64,000 bases of DNA, from the NCBI GenBank assembly GCA_002633005.1, contig NMRA01000525.1, forward strand, positions 193,211 to 257,210, read 5' to 3'. Positions 46,701 through 54,560 of the stretch are shown here, piece by piece. The translations under genes were made by a program, and so were the position numbers. The DNA comes from Phoronis australis (Eukaryota; Phoronida; Phoronidae). Each line of letters starts with the position of its first letter. Positions within the stretch are counted from its first letter, which is position 1. The notes beneath the pieces were generated by a model. That model saw only the letters and a program-made list of their open reading frames with translations, did no database searches and was not told the DNA's origin.

Positions 46701-46731
46701 ATGATGCTTTCAAATGAGCTGCTCCAACCAT
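28639..46731 (-). CDS. SLC39 (ZIP) zinc transporter, LIV-1 subfamily, whole coding region
   Basis: Nine coding exons: join(46381..46731, 44694..44871, 44082..44251, 42938..43096, 38130..38181, 35717..36256, 33236..33316, 32487..32674, 28639..28779), 1860 bases, 619 aa, all phases consistent. Seen: a signal peptide, an extracellular domain with a CPTL motif near residue 140 (place of the LIV-1 PAL motif), eight predicted membrane segments, and a His-rich cytosolic loop (440-455). TM4 has HNLCDG (475-480), TM5 has CHELPHG (503-509), and the C-terminus is YEDSIVVDF. Family role: ZIP proteins import Zn2+ (sometimes Fe or Mn) into the cytosol at the plasma membrane or from vesicles. CHELPH, not CEEFPH, argues against ZIP8/14 and for a ZIP4/5/6/10/12-type zinc carrier. 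The human orthologue cannot be fixed by eye. A tandem paralogue begins to the right. Confidence 0.92.
30840..30853 (+). promoter_or_regulatory. CTCF-core-like site CCACTAGAGGGCAC
   Basis: Exact match to the degenerate core CCASYAGRKGGCRS as I recall it for CTCF. Binding is inferred, not shown. Confidence 0.4.
31248..31261 (+). promoter_or_regulatory. CTCF-core-like site CCACTAGGTGGCGC
   Basis: Exact match to CCASYAGRKGGCRS. The same 14-mer occurs at 62643 in the second SLC39 copy. Confidence 0.4.
31393..31406 (+). promoter_or_regulatory. CTCF-core-like site CCACTAGGGGGCAC
   Basis: Exact match to CCASYAGRKGGCRS. The same 14-mer occurs at 62790 in the second SLC39 copy. Confidence 0.4.
32487..32674 (-). 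CDS. SLC39 gene, eighth coding exon (TM6-TM7)
   Basis: Acceptor TTTTTCAG, donor GACATG|GTGAGT, phase 1 in and 0 out. It encodes DFAMLLQAGMSIKKAF, TM6 (NLISSLLCLVGMVIGVLLG) and TM7 (WLFAMTGGMFIYIALVDM). All are standard ZIP sequence. Confidence 0.95.
32675..33235 (-). other. Intron between the seventh and eighth coding exons
   Basis: Bounded by GTAAGT and TTTTTCAG. Nothing else recognised. Confidence 0.8.
33236..33316 (-). CDS. SLC39 gene, seventh coding exon (TM5, CHELPHG)
   Basis: 81 bases: acceptor GGCATAG, donor CTAG|GTAAGT. It encodes AAFSAGLSSGLSTTVAI followed by TCHELPHGL. The C-H-E-x-P-H core is intact. The residue after the last His is Gly (codon GGT), where LIV-1 ZIPs normally carry Glu. 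Confidence 0.95.
33317..35716 (-). other. Intron between the sixth and seventh coding exons
   Basis: More than half of it is one inverted-terminus element (33888-35311). The rest is AT-rich with a small CAA-rich stretch near 33350. Confidence 0.8.
33888..35311. mobile_element. Non-autonomous TTAA-target DNA transposon, 1.4 kb
   Basis: AGGAGAATGCCACC at the left and GGTGACATTCTCCT at the right are inverted ends with one mismatch, each bordered by TTAA (33884-33887, 35312-35315). No transposase-like frame was seen. Target choice fits piggyBac- or Kolobok-like mobilisation. Confidence 0.75.
35717..36256 (-). CDS. SLC39 gene, sixth coding exon (His-rich loop and TM4)
   Basis: Acceptor CGTTTCAG, donor ATTG|GTAGGATT. 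It encodes a long acidic, Cys-containing cytosolic loop, a His-rich run (HGHGHSHGHSHGHSH, residues 441-455) and TM4 with MGDSLHNLCDGLAIG. The HNxxDG signature supplies transport-site metal ligands in the ZIP family. Confidence 0.95.
36606..36741 (-). mobile_element. tRNA-derived SINE (family A), minus copy
   Basis: On the minus strand a tRNA-like head of about 70 bases (GTGTGGCCTGGTTGATAAG, then B box GGTTCGAGTCCC) is followed by a tail with CTAAACCCTTGAGCCACG and CTCAGCTCGGTTTTAAC. The copy at 41664-41796 shares head and tail. It is not a genuine tRNA gene: the anticodon-arm region is filled by an unpaired pyrimidine-rich stretch, and the tail is shared with another copy. Confidence 0.7.
36927..36940 (-). 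promoter_or_regulatory. CTCF-core-like site, outside the arrays
   Basis: The minus strand reads CCAGTAGGGGGCAC, an exact match to CCASYAGRKGGCRS, in a sequence context unlike the repeat units. Confidence 0.4.
38130..38181 (-). CDS. SLC39 gene, fifth coding exon (52-base micro-exon)
   Basis: Acceptor GTATTTCAG (38184-38182), donor ATGA|GTAGGT at 38130/38129. It encodes KEFRKKLRAENVDEQHMS. The alternative donor four bases on (AG|GTGTGT) would break the frame of the following exon, so the first was chosen. It extends the cytosolic TM3-TM4 loop. Confidence 0.8.
39588..39679. repeat. Imperfect foldback
   Basis: The left arm (GTTATCCCCTTATCTAGAGC, then CCAAGTGGATT) and the right arm (AATCCACTCGGGTTCTAG, then GTTACAGGGATAA) are imperfect inverses around a small central palindrome AGAATTAGACAATTCT. 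Confidence 0.55.
41664..41796 (+). mobile_element. tRNA-derived SINE (family A), plus copy
   Basis: The head GTGTGGTCTAGTGGGATAG and B box GGTTCAAGTCC (41716-41726) are followed by the tail GCTAGACCCTTGAGTCAGGT and CTCAGCTCGGTTTTAAC, matching the inverted copy at 36606-36741. Confidence 0.7.
41893..42152. repeat. ATTAAGGT / ATTAAGGCCTGGA satellite
   Basis: About 260 bases made of 8-base ATTAAGGT units punctuated by ATTAAGGCCTGGA units in varying numbers (1-3 short units per long one). Confidence 0.95.
42938..43096 (-). CDS. SLC39 gene, fourth coding exon (TM3)
   Basis: Acceptor TTCACAG, donor AAAAG|GTAAAT, phase 0 at both ends, 53 codons. It carries a short GHGHH loop and TM3 (LVVLGGFYLFFLVERIVG), whose FxxER core is typical of LIV-1 ZIPs, then a basic cytosolic tail. 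Confidence 0.95.
43097..44081 (-). other. Intron between the third and fourth coding exons
   Basis: AT-rich. It holds one degenerate CCACTAG-type unit at about 43553 (CCACTAGGATGCGT) related to the CTCF-like arrays. Confidence 0.75.
44082..44251 (-). CDS. SLC39 gene, third coding exon (TM1-TM2)
   Basis: Acceptor TTCCAG, donor CAC|GTAAGT. It encodes WGCSIGAVLVITFIGL (TM1) and HELLQFLVAMAVGTLTGDAL with HLLPH (TM2), the classic ZIP beginning with the acidic D and HLLPH at the TM2 end. Confidence 0.95.
44252..44693 (-). other. Intron between the second and third coding exons
   Basis: Bounded by AAAG|GTAACT and TTCCAG. Nothing else recognised. Open frames crossing it are exon shadows. Confidence 0.8.
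44694..44871 (-). CDS. SLC39 gene, second coding exon (PAL-like motif region)
   Basis: Acceptor CCCAAG at 44874-44872; donor AAAG|GTAACT at 44694/44693; phase 0 in, phase 1 out, as the neighbours require. It encodes SITPEVFADLCPTLISQLDS, the ectodomain segment that in LIV-1 ZIPs carries the CPAL motif and dimer-linking cysteines. Here the motif is CPTL, with a further cysteine nearby in SRACSH. Confidence 0.9.
44872..46380 (-). other. Intron between the first and second coding exons
   Basis: AT-rich. No exon or repeat recognised. Confidence 0.75.
46381..46731 (-). CDS. SLC39 gene, first coding exon (signal peptide, distal ectodomain)
   Basis: The ATG at 46731 is preceded by the acceptor TTTAAG at 46738-46737. 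The exon ends at donor CAG|GTAGGCC (46381/46380), phase 0. The product begins with a classic signal peptide (hydrophobic run CLVLLILVVF, then SSSGD), followed by VFIKDLFSKYGNG and MTYEGFELLMENLSLG. These match the EF-hand-like helix pair of LIV-1 ZIP ectodomains (YG and G-x4-L spacing). Confidence 0.9.
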
Positions 46732-46860
46732 TTCACCTTAAATGAAAATGTTCACATCCATTGTAATAATCATCATTTGCAATTATCTGGGTTAATGTAT
46801 TCCACGCACCAAAACGAAACTGAACAAAAATTAACATTACTTAGCACCTAGTGCATTGTA

Positions 46861-46923
46861 TTTGGTTCCATCATGTTTTAGGGTGTATCCCATTTGGTTC
46901 CATCATGTTTTAGGGTGTATCCC
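46861..46923. repeat. 32-bp direct duplication
   Basis: TTTGGTTCCATCATGTTTTA with the following GGGTGTATCC occurs twice, at 46861 and 46893. Confidence 0.9.
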
Positions 46924-47715
46924 TGTTACTTGCAACAGAAATTAACTCATCACAGCGTAAATAACTATTCATGTGTAAATGATGAACTTAATTTAAAAAT
47001 CAATTTTTATTTACGTCGCTAAATGTTAATTTGTGTAGCAAATATTACGCAGTTAAAAGTTATCTCAGTACCCCGTAGTATCAATTTACACGTTAACAAG
47101 TGCAACATATGTTCACCCAGTTGGCGACTCACTGAAAGATTATGTGTCCATCTACACTGACTGTGTCTGCAGATTCAGCACAATGGTGAACATGTAACGG
47201 CAACGGAGAAAACCCACGGTTTCTATACACAGACATGTCTACCACGGGTTGTCAGCACTACTGAGCTCCAACTTGGAATTCTTTTGATCTCAAGGTCACT
47301 TATGTGTTAAAGCACATCTAATGTAACTGTAAATTCTAACCAACTTGCATTGACTTTTTTATTCACCATTCGAACAAGGATTCGTCAACTCATTCACCAG
47401 GGCCCCGTCTCTAATCTTTGTACTGAAACGAACTCGAAACTATTTTTGGCCGGGATATTTCTCTGCTCCTTTTGTGCGAATAACTTAAGATAATTGGTTA
47501 TCAGACTGTGCTCGAATACATTATAGTTTATGCATAGGAGTTTCTAGTTCAAGTTTGCCCTTCAAGACCCTTATATTCGTGCTACAAACTCTAGTAAAAA
47601 CTCGAAATTTCGAGTTCAAACTCGAACTCATTGCTTTAGTATTGGGTTTACAAACTGTGAACTAAGGGCAATAAATTATCTACGTAAGTTAATGTCTACT
47701 CGAACATAGAATAAT

Positions 47716-48713
47716 CATAGGCGGATTTAGGGGGGGGCCCAGGGGGCCCGGGCCCCCCCCCCTTAGCTGCCGCAAAAAAATAAAACAGTAAGAGCGTAGG
47801 GAAATAGTGAGTATAATAATAAACCCAAAATTATACGGATGAAAAGAAGATTTANGCTCAAACCCAATTTCAAGTGTCAGTTAAATTCGGAACACGGCGC
47901 ATTCGTAACGGAGCTATGACTAAGTATAGGCTTTCCCGCGATATCCCAGGCGACCGGCAGTGGCGCTGCGCACTACGACTCCGTTTTCGTCGTCTGCTCC
48001 ACTGTGCAAGGAAGTAAATTTACTTCATTTTTTAAAGAGAATGGAATCTGAGTGACGATGAAAAAATAGAAGCTGCTGGTAAGATGTGAATTTTAATCGA
48101 AGCCTTAGTGGATCACTCAGAAACTCGCAATACTCTCTTTGTCAAACCTTATCTTAAGACGATTTCCAAAGCAATCCCGTCATTATTGCCAACACGAAAA
48201 ACGGATTTGGTCTTTTGCCATTGGGCATTTGAAGACTATTTTAAATACGAAAAATTTGTTAACAATTGATGGCACAAAATATAAAACATGTAATAAGCGT
48301 TACGAAAAGAAGTAGGTTTCGCGCGCAAACGCTGTGGACCATAAACAAGTAGGTCTTTTAGTATGATGTGTGTGGTTAATCGTGGTGGTGTAGTGGTAAC
48401 GCACGCGCTCGCTATCCGATAGATCGTGAGTTCGAGTCTTTGGTGCGTTCAATTTTTCCTGTATGACACCGTCTCCGTGTTTCGTTTTTTTCATTTTTTT
48501 TCTTGGATAATACTTCAGGAATCAAGGAAAATGCTTGATTTTTAGAGGTAAAAACAGAAAAATTTCCTGAGCGGGATGGGGGATTTGCCCCCCTCCCGAC
48601 CTCCCCCCATTCGGTGCTATGCGCATCTACAATCGTGGTTCAGTTTGCACAAATGCTTACAGCCGGACAAAATGTTGGCCCCCCCCCCTTGTGATATCCT
48701 AGATCCGCCACTG
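47716..48713 (+). mobile_element. 1-kb MITE with 5-bp target duplication and internal tRNA-like unit, copy 1
   Basis: Ends CATAGGCGGATTTAGG and CCTAGATCCGCCACTG are inverted termini. ATAAT flanks both sides (47711-47715, 48714-48718). G/C runs adjoin each end. A tRNA-like unit lies at 48379-48450. One N (47854) is inside. It sits inside another MITE, so it arrived later. Confidence 0.8.
48379..48450 (+). repeat. tRNA-like unit inside MITE copy 1
   Basis: A-box-like TGGTGTAGTGG (about 48386-48396), about 30 bases, then B-box-like GAGTTCGAGTC (48428-). The overall length of about 70 bases fits a tRNA. Acceptor-arm pairing is weak, so it is not called a functional tRNA. Confidence 0.45.
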
Positions 48714-49199
48714 ATAATAGACACTTATTTTGAGTTCGCCCAAAAGTAGAGTAGAAAATGCCAAACTTAATTTCGAGTTCCATTTCGAGTAAAAAGATTG
48801 GAGACCGGGCCCTGGCCTTCGGATTCTACGTCCTTAACTTAAGTTCAGACTGGGAGAGTATTGGTCCTAGGTCCTAGGTTCCGGTAAATGAGAAAATGGG
48901 TGACGGATGGCTAATAATTACAAATACATTGTACACTGACCAAACACATTCAACTGTTTGCTTTATGAGCATTTAATTCTAAATCCACGCATACGCGATC
49001 TTGATACAACACAGAATTCCACGTCCACTTACTGCAGCATGACGACCAGACACCCTAACACTTTGTGACGAAACTCCGGGAAGATGTGAAATCGTACTTT
49101 GTTTATAGAGTCGGCAAACAAATTATTAGATATCCACTCTTAACTTGGAAAAGTTACAGTCTTAATTCTAGTACGAATTTTAGAACTTGAAATTCTTAC

Positions 49200-49295
49200 C
49201 TTAGCGATGTCACCTTGGGAGAACTTGTGATATCTTGGAATAAATTATAGCTGCCAAGCCGCGTGTTATGTGAAATTCAAGATGGCGATGCTCCA
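49200..49295 (-). other. Putative noncoding first exon of the SLC39 gene
   Basis: A strong donor CTAAG|GTAAGAATTTC at 49200/49199 on the minus strand lies upstream of the first coding exon, whose own acceptor sits 5 bases before the ATG and therefore demands a 5' noncoding exon. The upstream edge is a guess near the CACGTG box. Confidence 0.45.
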
Positions 49296-49306
49296 CGTGA
49301 CGTGAT
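49294..49306. promoter_or_regulatory. Overlapping E-box and CRE-like sites at the SLC39 promoter
   Basis: CACGTG (49294-49299) runs directly into TGACGTGA, giving CACGTGACGTGA. The position is just upstream (minus sense) of the proposed first exon. No TATA box was seen. A similar CACGTGACG lies at 63633 by the possible plus-strand gene. Confidence 0.4.
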
Positions 49307-49633
49307 TGAAATGTGAAAATGTCCCGTATGTTACTCAACATGTGAAACACGTGTCGACCAGTCAGTAACGAGCTAGTCTGACTCATGATTGGTCACAAAA
49401 TGACGACGAGTAACTTAGCAACCGTGGAGCGAGGAGAGATAGTCTAAGACCCAGGATGTTTCTTGCAGAGCGTCGTTAAAGAGAAACACGAACCTGCAAC
49501 CACTAACTGACTAAGGTCTATAGTACGTGTAGAGAGCTCACTTGTGCCCGATAGTAAAAACTATCAACTGAAACTTGGCCTACCTGTTGCGACTGGTTAA
49601 AAACAGCTACAAGATATAAGATTCTGAATCCTA

Positions 49634-50646
49634 CAGTGGCGTATTTAGGACTTCACAACTGAGGGGGGGGGGGGGNGCAACATTTTGTCCGGCTGTAAGC
49701 ATTTGCGCAAACGATTTTAGATGCGTATAGCACCGAATGGGGGCAGGGGCGAACAACCTCCCGTCCAGGAAAATTTTCTGTTTTTTCCTCTAAAAATCAA
49801 GCATTTTCCTTGATTCCTGAAGTATTATCCAAGAAAAAAAGGCAAAGAAAAACACGGAGAACGTGCCAAACAGGAAAAACTGCAAGCGACACAGACTCGA
49901 ACTCACGACCTGGCGGTTAGTGCGCGTGCTTTACCAGACTACTACACCACCACGATTTAATTCATACTCTGATACTAAGAGACCGTACTTGTTTATGGTC
50001 CACAGCGTTTGCGCGCGAAACCTACTTCTTTTTGTACTGCTTATTACACGTTTTATACTTTGTGCAATCCGTTCTTAACAATTTTTTGTATTTAAAATAG
50101 TCTTCAAATGCCCAAAAGACCAAATCCGTTTTTCGTATTGACAATAATGACGTGATTGCTTTAGAAATCGTCTTAAGTTAAGGTTTGACAAAGAGAGAGT
50201 TTATGTATTTCTATGTGATTCACTAAGGCTTCTATTAAAATTCACATCTTACCAGCAGCTTCTATTTTTTCATCGTCACTCAGGTTCCATTTTCTTTAAA
50301 AAATGAAGTAAATTTTCTTCATTGTACAGTGGAGCAGACGACGGAAAAAGAGTCGTAGTGCGCAGCGCTTCTGCCTTGGGATATCGCAGGAGAGCCTATA
50401 CTTAGCAGTAGTTCCGTTACGAATGCGCCGTGTTCCGAATTTGACACTTGCAATTGGATCTGAGCCCCCCCCCCTAAACACTAAAACTGCACACATTTAA
50501 ATCTTGTTTCATCCGTATAATTTCAATTACCGGGGTTAATTAATAAACTCAACATTTCCCTACGCCCTTGCTGTTTTATTTTTTGCGGCAGCCAAGGGGG
50601 GCGGGGAGGCCGGGCCCCCTGCCCCCCCCCCTTAAATCCGCCTATG
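49634..50646 (-). mobile_element. 1-kb MITE, copy 2
   Basis: Inverted relative to copy 1: starts CAGTGGCGTATTTAGG and ends with the inverse of CATAGGCGGATTTAAG. TCCTA flanks both sides (49629-49633, 50647-50651). It contains the tRNA-like unit on the minus strand (49889-49958) and one N at about 49676. Confidence 0.85.
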
Positions 50647-50703
50647 TCCTAGAGTACAGCGGCGAATGCTAGAGTCGGGGTATAGCAACCGCTGCGGGTA
50701 TGT

Positions 50704-50830
50704 CATGGGCGGCGCAGAGCTGAAAAAAGTGGGTCAGTGCTAAAGCCCCCTCAGCACCCTGTGGTGCATCGCCTATAGACCATCATGGGCGGCGTAGAAC
50801 TGAAAAAAGTGGGGCTATAGCACTGGAGAA
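50704..50830 (+). mobile_element. Short MITE with GGGGCTATAG core, tandem copies
   Basis: ATGGGCGGCGCAGAGCTGAA and ATGGGCGGCGTAGAACTGAA occur 81 bases apart, each followed by AAAAGTGGG. The same element is at 19274 (inverse) and about 54480. Confidence 0.55.
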
Positions 50831-52646
50831 ATCAAACAGTTCATTTAGGGCCTTATGCAAAACTATTTCTCCACCGTACACATGCAGGCACCCATCTCTG
50901 GCAAGGAATAACTGCAGTCGTCTGTCGCTCTTTTTCGTTTTTTCTCGAAATTATTATCACTCGATAAAAACTGAGAACCTTCACAAATAGCATCAATTGC
51001 TGTTCATTTCATTCTTTTTGAAATTATAAATCCTTTCATATTTAGGGGCGCTCGTTGTACGTGGATACTACGCTTTTCATGTTTTTTTGATAACTTTTTA
51101 AATGGACACTCACGGAGAGAAGGTGACGACTGGAATCGATTACCTCTATTGCCTGTTTTTGTGAAATCGTACAACTTCTTATTTCATGGAAGGTCACTTC
51201 TTGGAGGGTCACACGGTGATGGAAGTATAGGTCACTTTAATGATGTTAGCGGCTCTTTCAGAGCAGGGCGGCCCCCGGGCAATCGCAATTTGCCTCATCT
51301 ATAAATCCGGCGCTGTCAAGCTACTTCCGAGAGTTGGAAGATAAGATTCCAATTTCGTCGAAAAAACTAAGCATTCATGCAAAGGACAGCTGATTGTATT
51401 GAAAAGTACAATCAGAAAAAGTTGTCAACGAAAGAATGGAAGTTTTAAGAGCTTGAAGACCACTATATTTGTGAGTTACACAAAAGGAACATTTCCAATG
51501 GTTTTATAACGATACAATTTCGATACTTTTTCCCATAGTATCATAAGAATAGTTTTTCTGAATCATTTGAAGGTCGTCACCAGGCATTGTTTGTAGATAT
51601 CGTCGCACACGTAGAGCAGATTGGCGGGAGTACGATTTTGATGGCCGTGTAGGGAGTACATGTGTAACGGGTTAAGGTACTCAAAGTACTGTAGGGTGTC
51701 ATGGCAATCATAGGCAAAGATTTCAGCTATTTTTGGAGTTCAGTTTTAACTCATAGACCGTAATAGATTCATCTGGAATGAACCAAAATACACGACAACA
51801 CGAATTGATTCGGAAAATTTCTTGGGGGAGACCTCTCGAAACCCTGCGGGAGACCCCCTCTCCCATGTTCACCCGGTTATCCGTCAAGAATTTGCGAGCC
51901 TATCTTCAGGATCTGCGTACATGTTCTGTTTTGATAAATATCGAATTTGTTGTGGTTTGTTCGTGATTTAAGTGTTTATGGATCTACGAAAATCAATTGA
52001 TCCATAGATAATTTTTTGACAATTAGAAGCTTACCTTGTAAAAATTGATGACGCTTCACTAACCTTGATTGCAGGCTGAAGTTGGGTAAATCTCTATCAC
52101 ACGATCCCCAAACAGCAAAGCAAAGCTCACTAGACGATTTTTGACTATCTGAAAGGGTCCATACCACTGTTTCCCGGTATTTACTTTTACTACGAACCTA
52201 TTTTCAGCAAATGATATTCCCTCGACCCCATGTTCCCCGTCCCGACGTTCCCCCGGTCCTATCCATATTTTCTGCATATCAGGAGCCAAGTTCTTTTTTT
52301 ATAATTGTTTAATTTTTTGCTAATTCTAAATTCTAAGATCCTATACAGGGCTGAAAAGCACCAGTCATACTACAAGAATAATTTCATAAGAAAAGATGTC
52401 GTGCTGATGTTCAGTATTACTGCTTTTATCCAAGACGCAAGAACTAACTCGCGGCATATTTAATGCGTTTTGTTTTTTCATTACGGCGCACATGCCTGGG
52501 CTCAAACACTTGAGGCGCACCCGTTTAGAGCTTAAATTAAACTTAACGAGTTGGGGGAGCAGCGGGACAGATCGAGAAACAATGAGGGCCGGGAAAACCT
52601 CGGAACTCAGGAACAAATGGGACGGCGGAACATTGGGACCGTCAAG

Positions 52647-52898
52647 GAAACATCGGAAAGGGGAATATAGGGACATGGGAATACAAGGACAGGAGAATTT
52701 AGGGACAGGGGAATTTAGGGACAGGGAAATTTAGTAACAGGGGAATGTAGGGAAAGGGGAATTTAGGGACAAGGGAATATAGGGACAGGGGAATTTAGGG
52801 ACAGGGGAATATAGGGAAAGGGGAATTTAGGGACAGGGGAATATAGGGACAGGGGAATTTAGGGACAGGGGAATATAGGGACAGGGGAATTTAGGGAC
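52647..52898. repeat. GGGGAATTTAGGGACA minisatellite
   Basis: Around fifteen units of 16-17 bases alternate GGGGAATTTAGGGACA and GGGGAATATAGGGACA. Many contain TTAGGG, but the spacing and the interrupting ACA rule out a telomeric array. Confidence 0.9.
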
Positions 52899-53397
52899 CA
52901 AAGAATAATGGGCCACCAGAAAGATCTCTCAAAGAAATTGACGAGATTCAGACAGTTCTACAGAGTGTCCCACAAATGTACTCACAACTCAAATGGCAAT
53001 AAATGCATTGTTTATTGTCTTAGCAACAAAGTAGTTCAAAAGGGTTAAGTCTTTAAATCAAATAAAAATGCATTGCTCATTCACTTGGGAAGAGTAGTTG
53101 TCTTTGCACTTCCTTGATGTATTTAGTTTCCAGTAGGGTTGTGCGAAAAAAATTCGTTGAGTCGTTTGTTTTAACTAGTTAAATTTGCCATTCCTCGGCG
53201 CTCATGCACATGACGGCTTACGCACCCACTTTCAAAACAAGTTGTAACCAAGTCCCTGCACAGCCAAACTAAATTTGAATTGTTGTATTGAAGTGTGACT
53301 GAGAACACTTTGGAACATCATGTGTATTAGTTGTCCGGGCAGCCACCAGAAACTGGGCTACCCGTATGTTTTAACAAAGGAGTTTTGGCTCAAAGGC

Positions 53398-54306
53398 CAG
53401 TGGCGGATCTAGGATATCACAAGGGGGGGCCCAACATTTTGTCCGGCTGTAAACATTTGCGCAAACTGAACCACGATTGTAGATGCGCATAGCACCGAAT
53501 GGGGAGGTCGGAAGGGGGGTTTGCCCCCCTGCCGCCCAGGAAATTTTTGTTTTTACCTCTAAAAATCAAGTATTTTCCTTGATTCCTGAAGTATTATCCA
53601 AGAAAAAAGGCAAAAAAAAAAAAAAAAAACAGGGAGAACGTGTCAAACAGGAAAAACTGCAAGTATGTACCAAAGACTCGAACTCATGACCNAAAAAAAA
53701 AAAAAAAAAAAAACAGGGAGAACGTGTCAAACAGGAAAAACTGCAAGTATGTACCAAAGACTCGAACTCATGACCTTGCGCATAGAGCGTGCGTGCGTTA
53801 CAACTACACCACCACGATTTAACTACTAATGATATACTTGAGACCTACTTGTTTATGTTCCACAGCATTTGCGCGCGAAACCTACTTCTTTTTGTAATGC
53901 TTATTACACGTTTTGTGCCATCGATTCTTAACAAATTTGTCGTATTTAAAATAGTCTTCAAATGCCCAAAAGACCAAATCCGTTTCTCGTGTTGGCAATA
54001 ATGACGGGATTGCTTTGGAAATCGACAAAGAGAGTATTGCGAGTTTCTGAGTGATTCACTAAGGCTTCGATTAAAATTCCCATCTTGCCATCAGCTTCTG
54101 TTTTTTCATCGTCACTCAGGTTCCATTTTCTTTAAAAAATGAAGTAAATTTTCTTCATTGCACAGTGGAGCAGACGACGGAAACTGAGTCGTAGTGAGCA
54201 GCGCCACTGCCGGTCGCCTGGGATATCACGGGAGAGCCTATACTTAGCCATAGTTCCGTTACGAATGCGCCGTGTTCCGAATTTGACACTTGAAATTGGA
54301 TTTGAT
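53398..54306 (-). mobile_element. 1-kb MITE, copy 3, truncated
   Basis: Begins with the intact terminus CAGTGGCGGATCTAGG and follows copy 2 to about 54306, where similarity stops before the second terminus. The tRNA-like unit is at about 53752-53820. A doubled block beside the N at 53692 is probably an assembly artefact. Confidence 0.7.
53611..53775. repeat. Direct duplication around an N (likely assembly seam)
   Basis: A poly-A run and about 60 following bases (CAGGGAGAACGTGTCAAAC and on to CTCGAACTCATGACC) are present twice, once on each side of the N at 53692. MITE copy 2 has only one such block. Confidence 0.7.
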
Positions 54307-54479
54307 GCCCGGCAGAGCCAGATTGCGCCATGGCGAGTCTTTTGGTTTTCTCCCTCTCCACCCTCCTCTTTTGCACCGTCGCACCTATACTCATAGTTGA
54401 GGGTTTTTAGGGATTAATGAATGGGTTACGAAATGGACCTCATGAGAGCGCATACCGGCAGTACACGAAGGCTCCTGTA

Positions 54480-54560
54480 CTCGGCGTGGGCTGGGCAGCA
54501 CTGAAATAATTAATTGTGGGGGGGGGGGCTATAGCCCTCCAGCTCCCTATGGTGTGCCAC
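54480..54560 (+). mobile_element. Short MITE with GGGGCTATAGCCC core
   Basis: GGGCAGCACTGAAATAAT, then a G run, GGGGCTATAGCCCT and CTATGGTGTGCCACTCATG. It matches the elements at 19274 and 50704. Confidence 0.45.

Larger units (their letters stand above)
47398..48814. mobile_element. Inverted-terminus MITE (GGGCCCGG family), interrupted
   Basis: The left end CAGGGCCCCGTCTCTAATCT and the right end (inverse of AGGGCCCGGTCTCCAATC) bound an element whose internal sequence (CTCGAAATTTCGAG core, TTATATTCGTGCTACAAA) matches the solo copy at 20561-20935 in inverse orientation. It is split by a second transposon at 47716-48713. Confidence 0.75.
46737..49199 (-). other. First intron of the SLC39 gene (5' UTR intron)
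   Basis: Inferred from the acceptor at 46738-46737 and the donor at 49199. It contains a 32-base direct duplication (46861-46923) and a nested pair of transposons (47398-48814). Confidence 0.5.
49307..53397. other. Intergenic between the two SLC39 copies, left part
   Basis: Apart from MITE copy 2, short GGGGCTATAG elements and a GGGGAATTTAGGGACA satellite, no gene is recognised. Short open frames near 51.8 and 52.1-52.5 kb lack support. Confidence 0.4.

Noticed and set aside
52647-52898. Interstitial telomere repeat
   Set aside because: TTAGGG occurs once per 16-17-base unit and not in tandem, so the array is an ordinary minisatellite.
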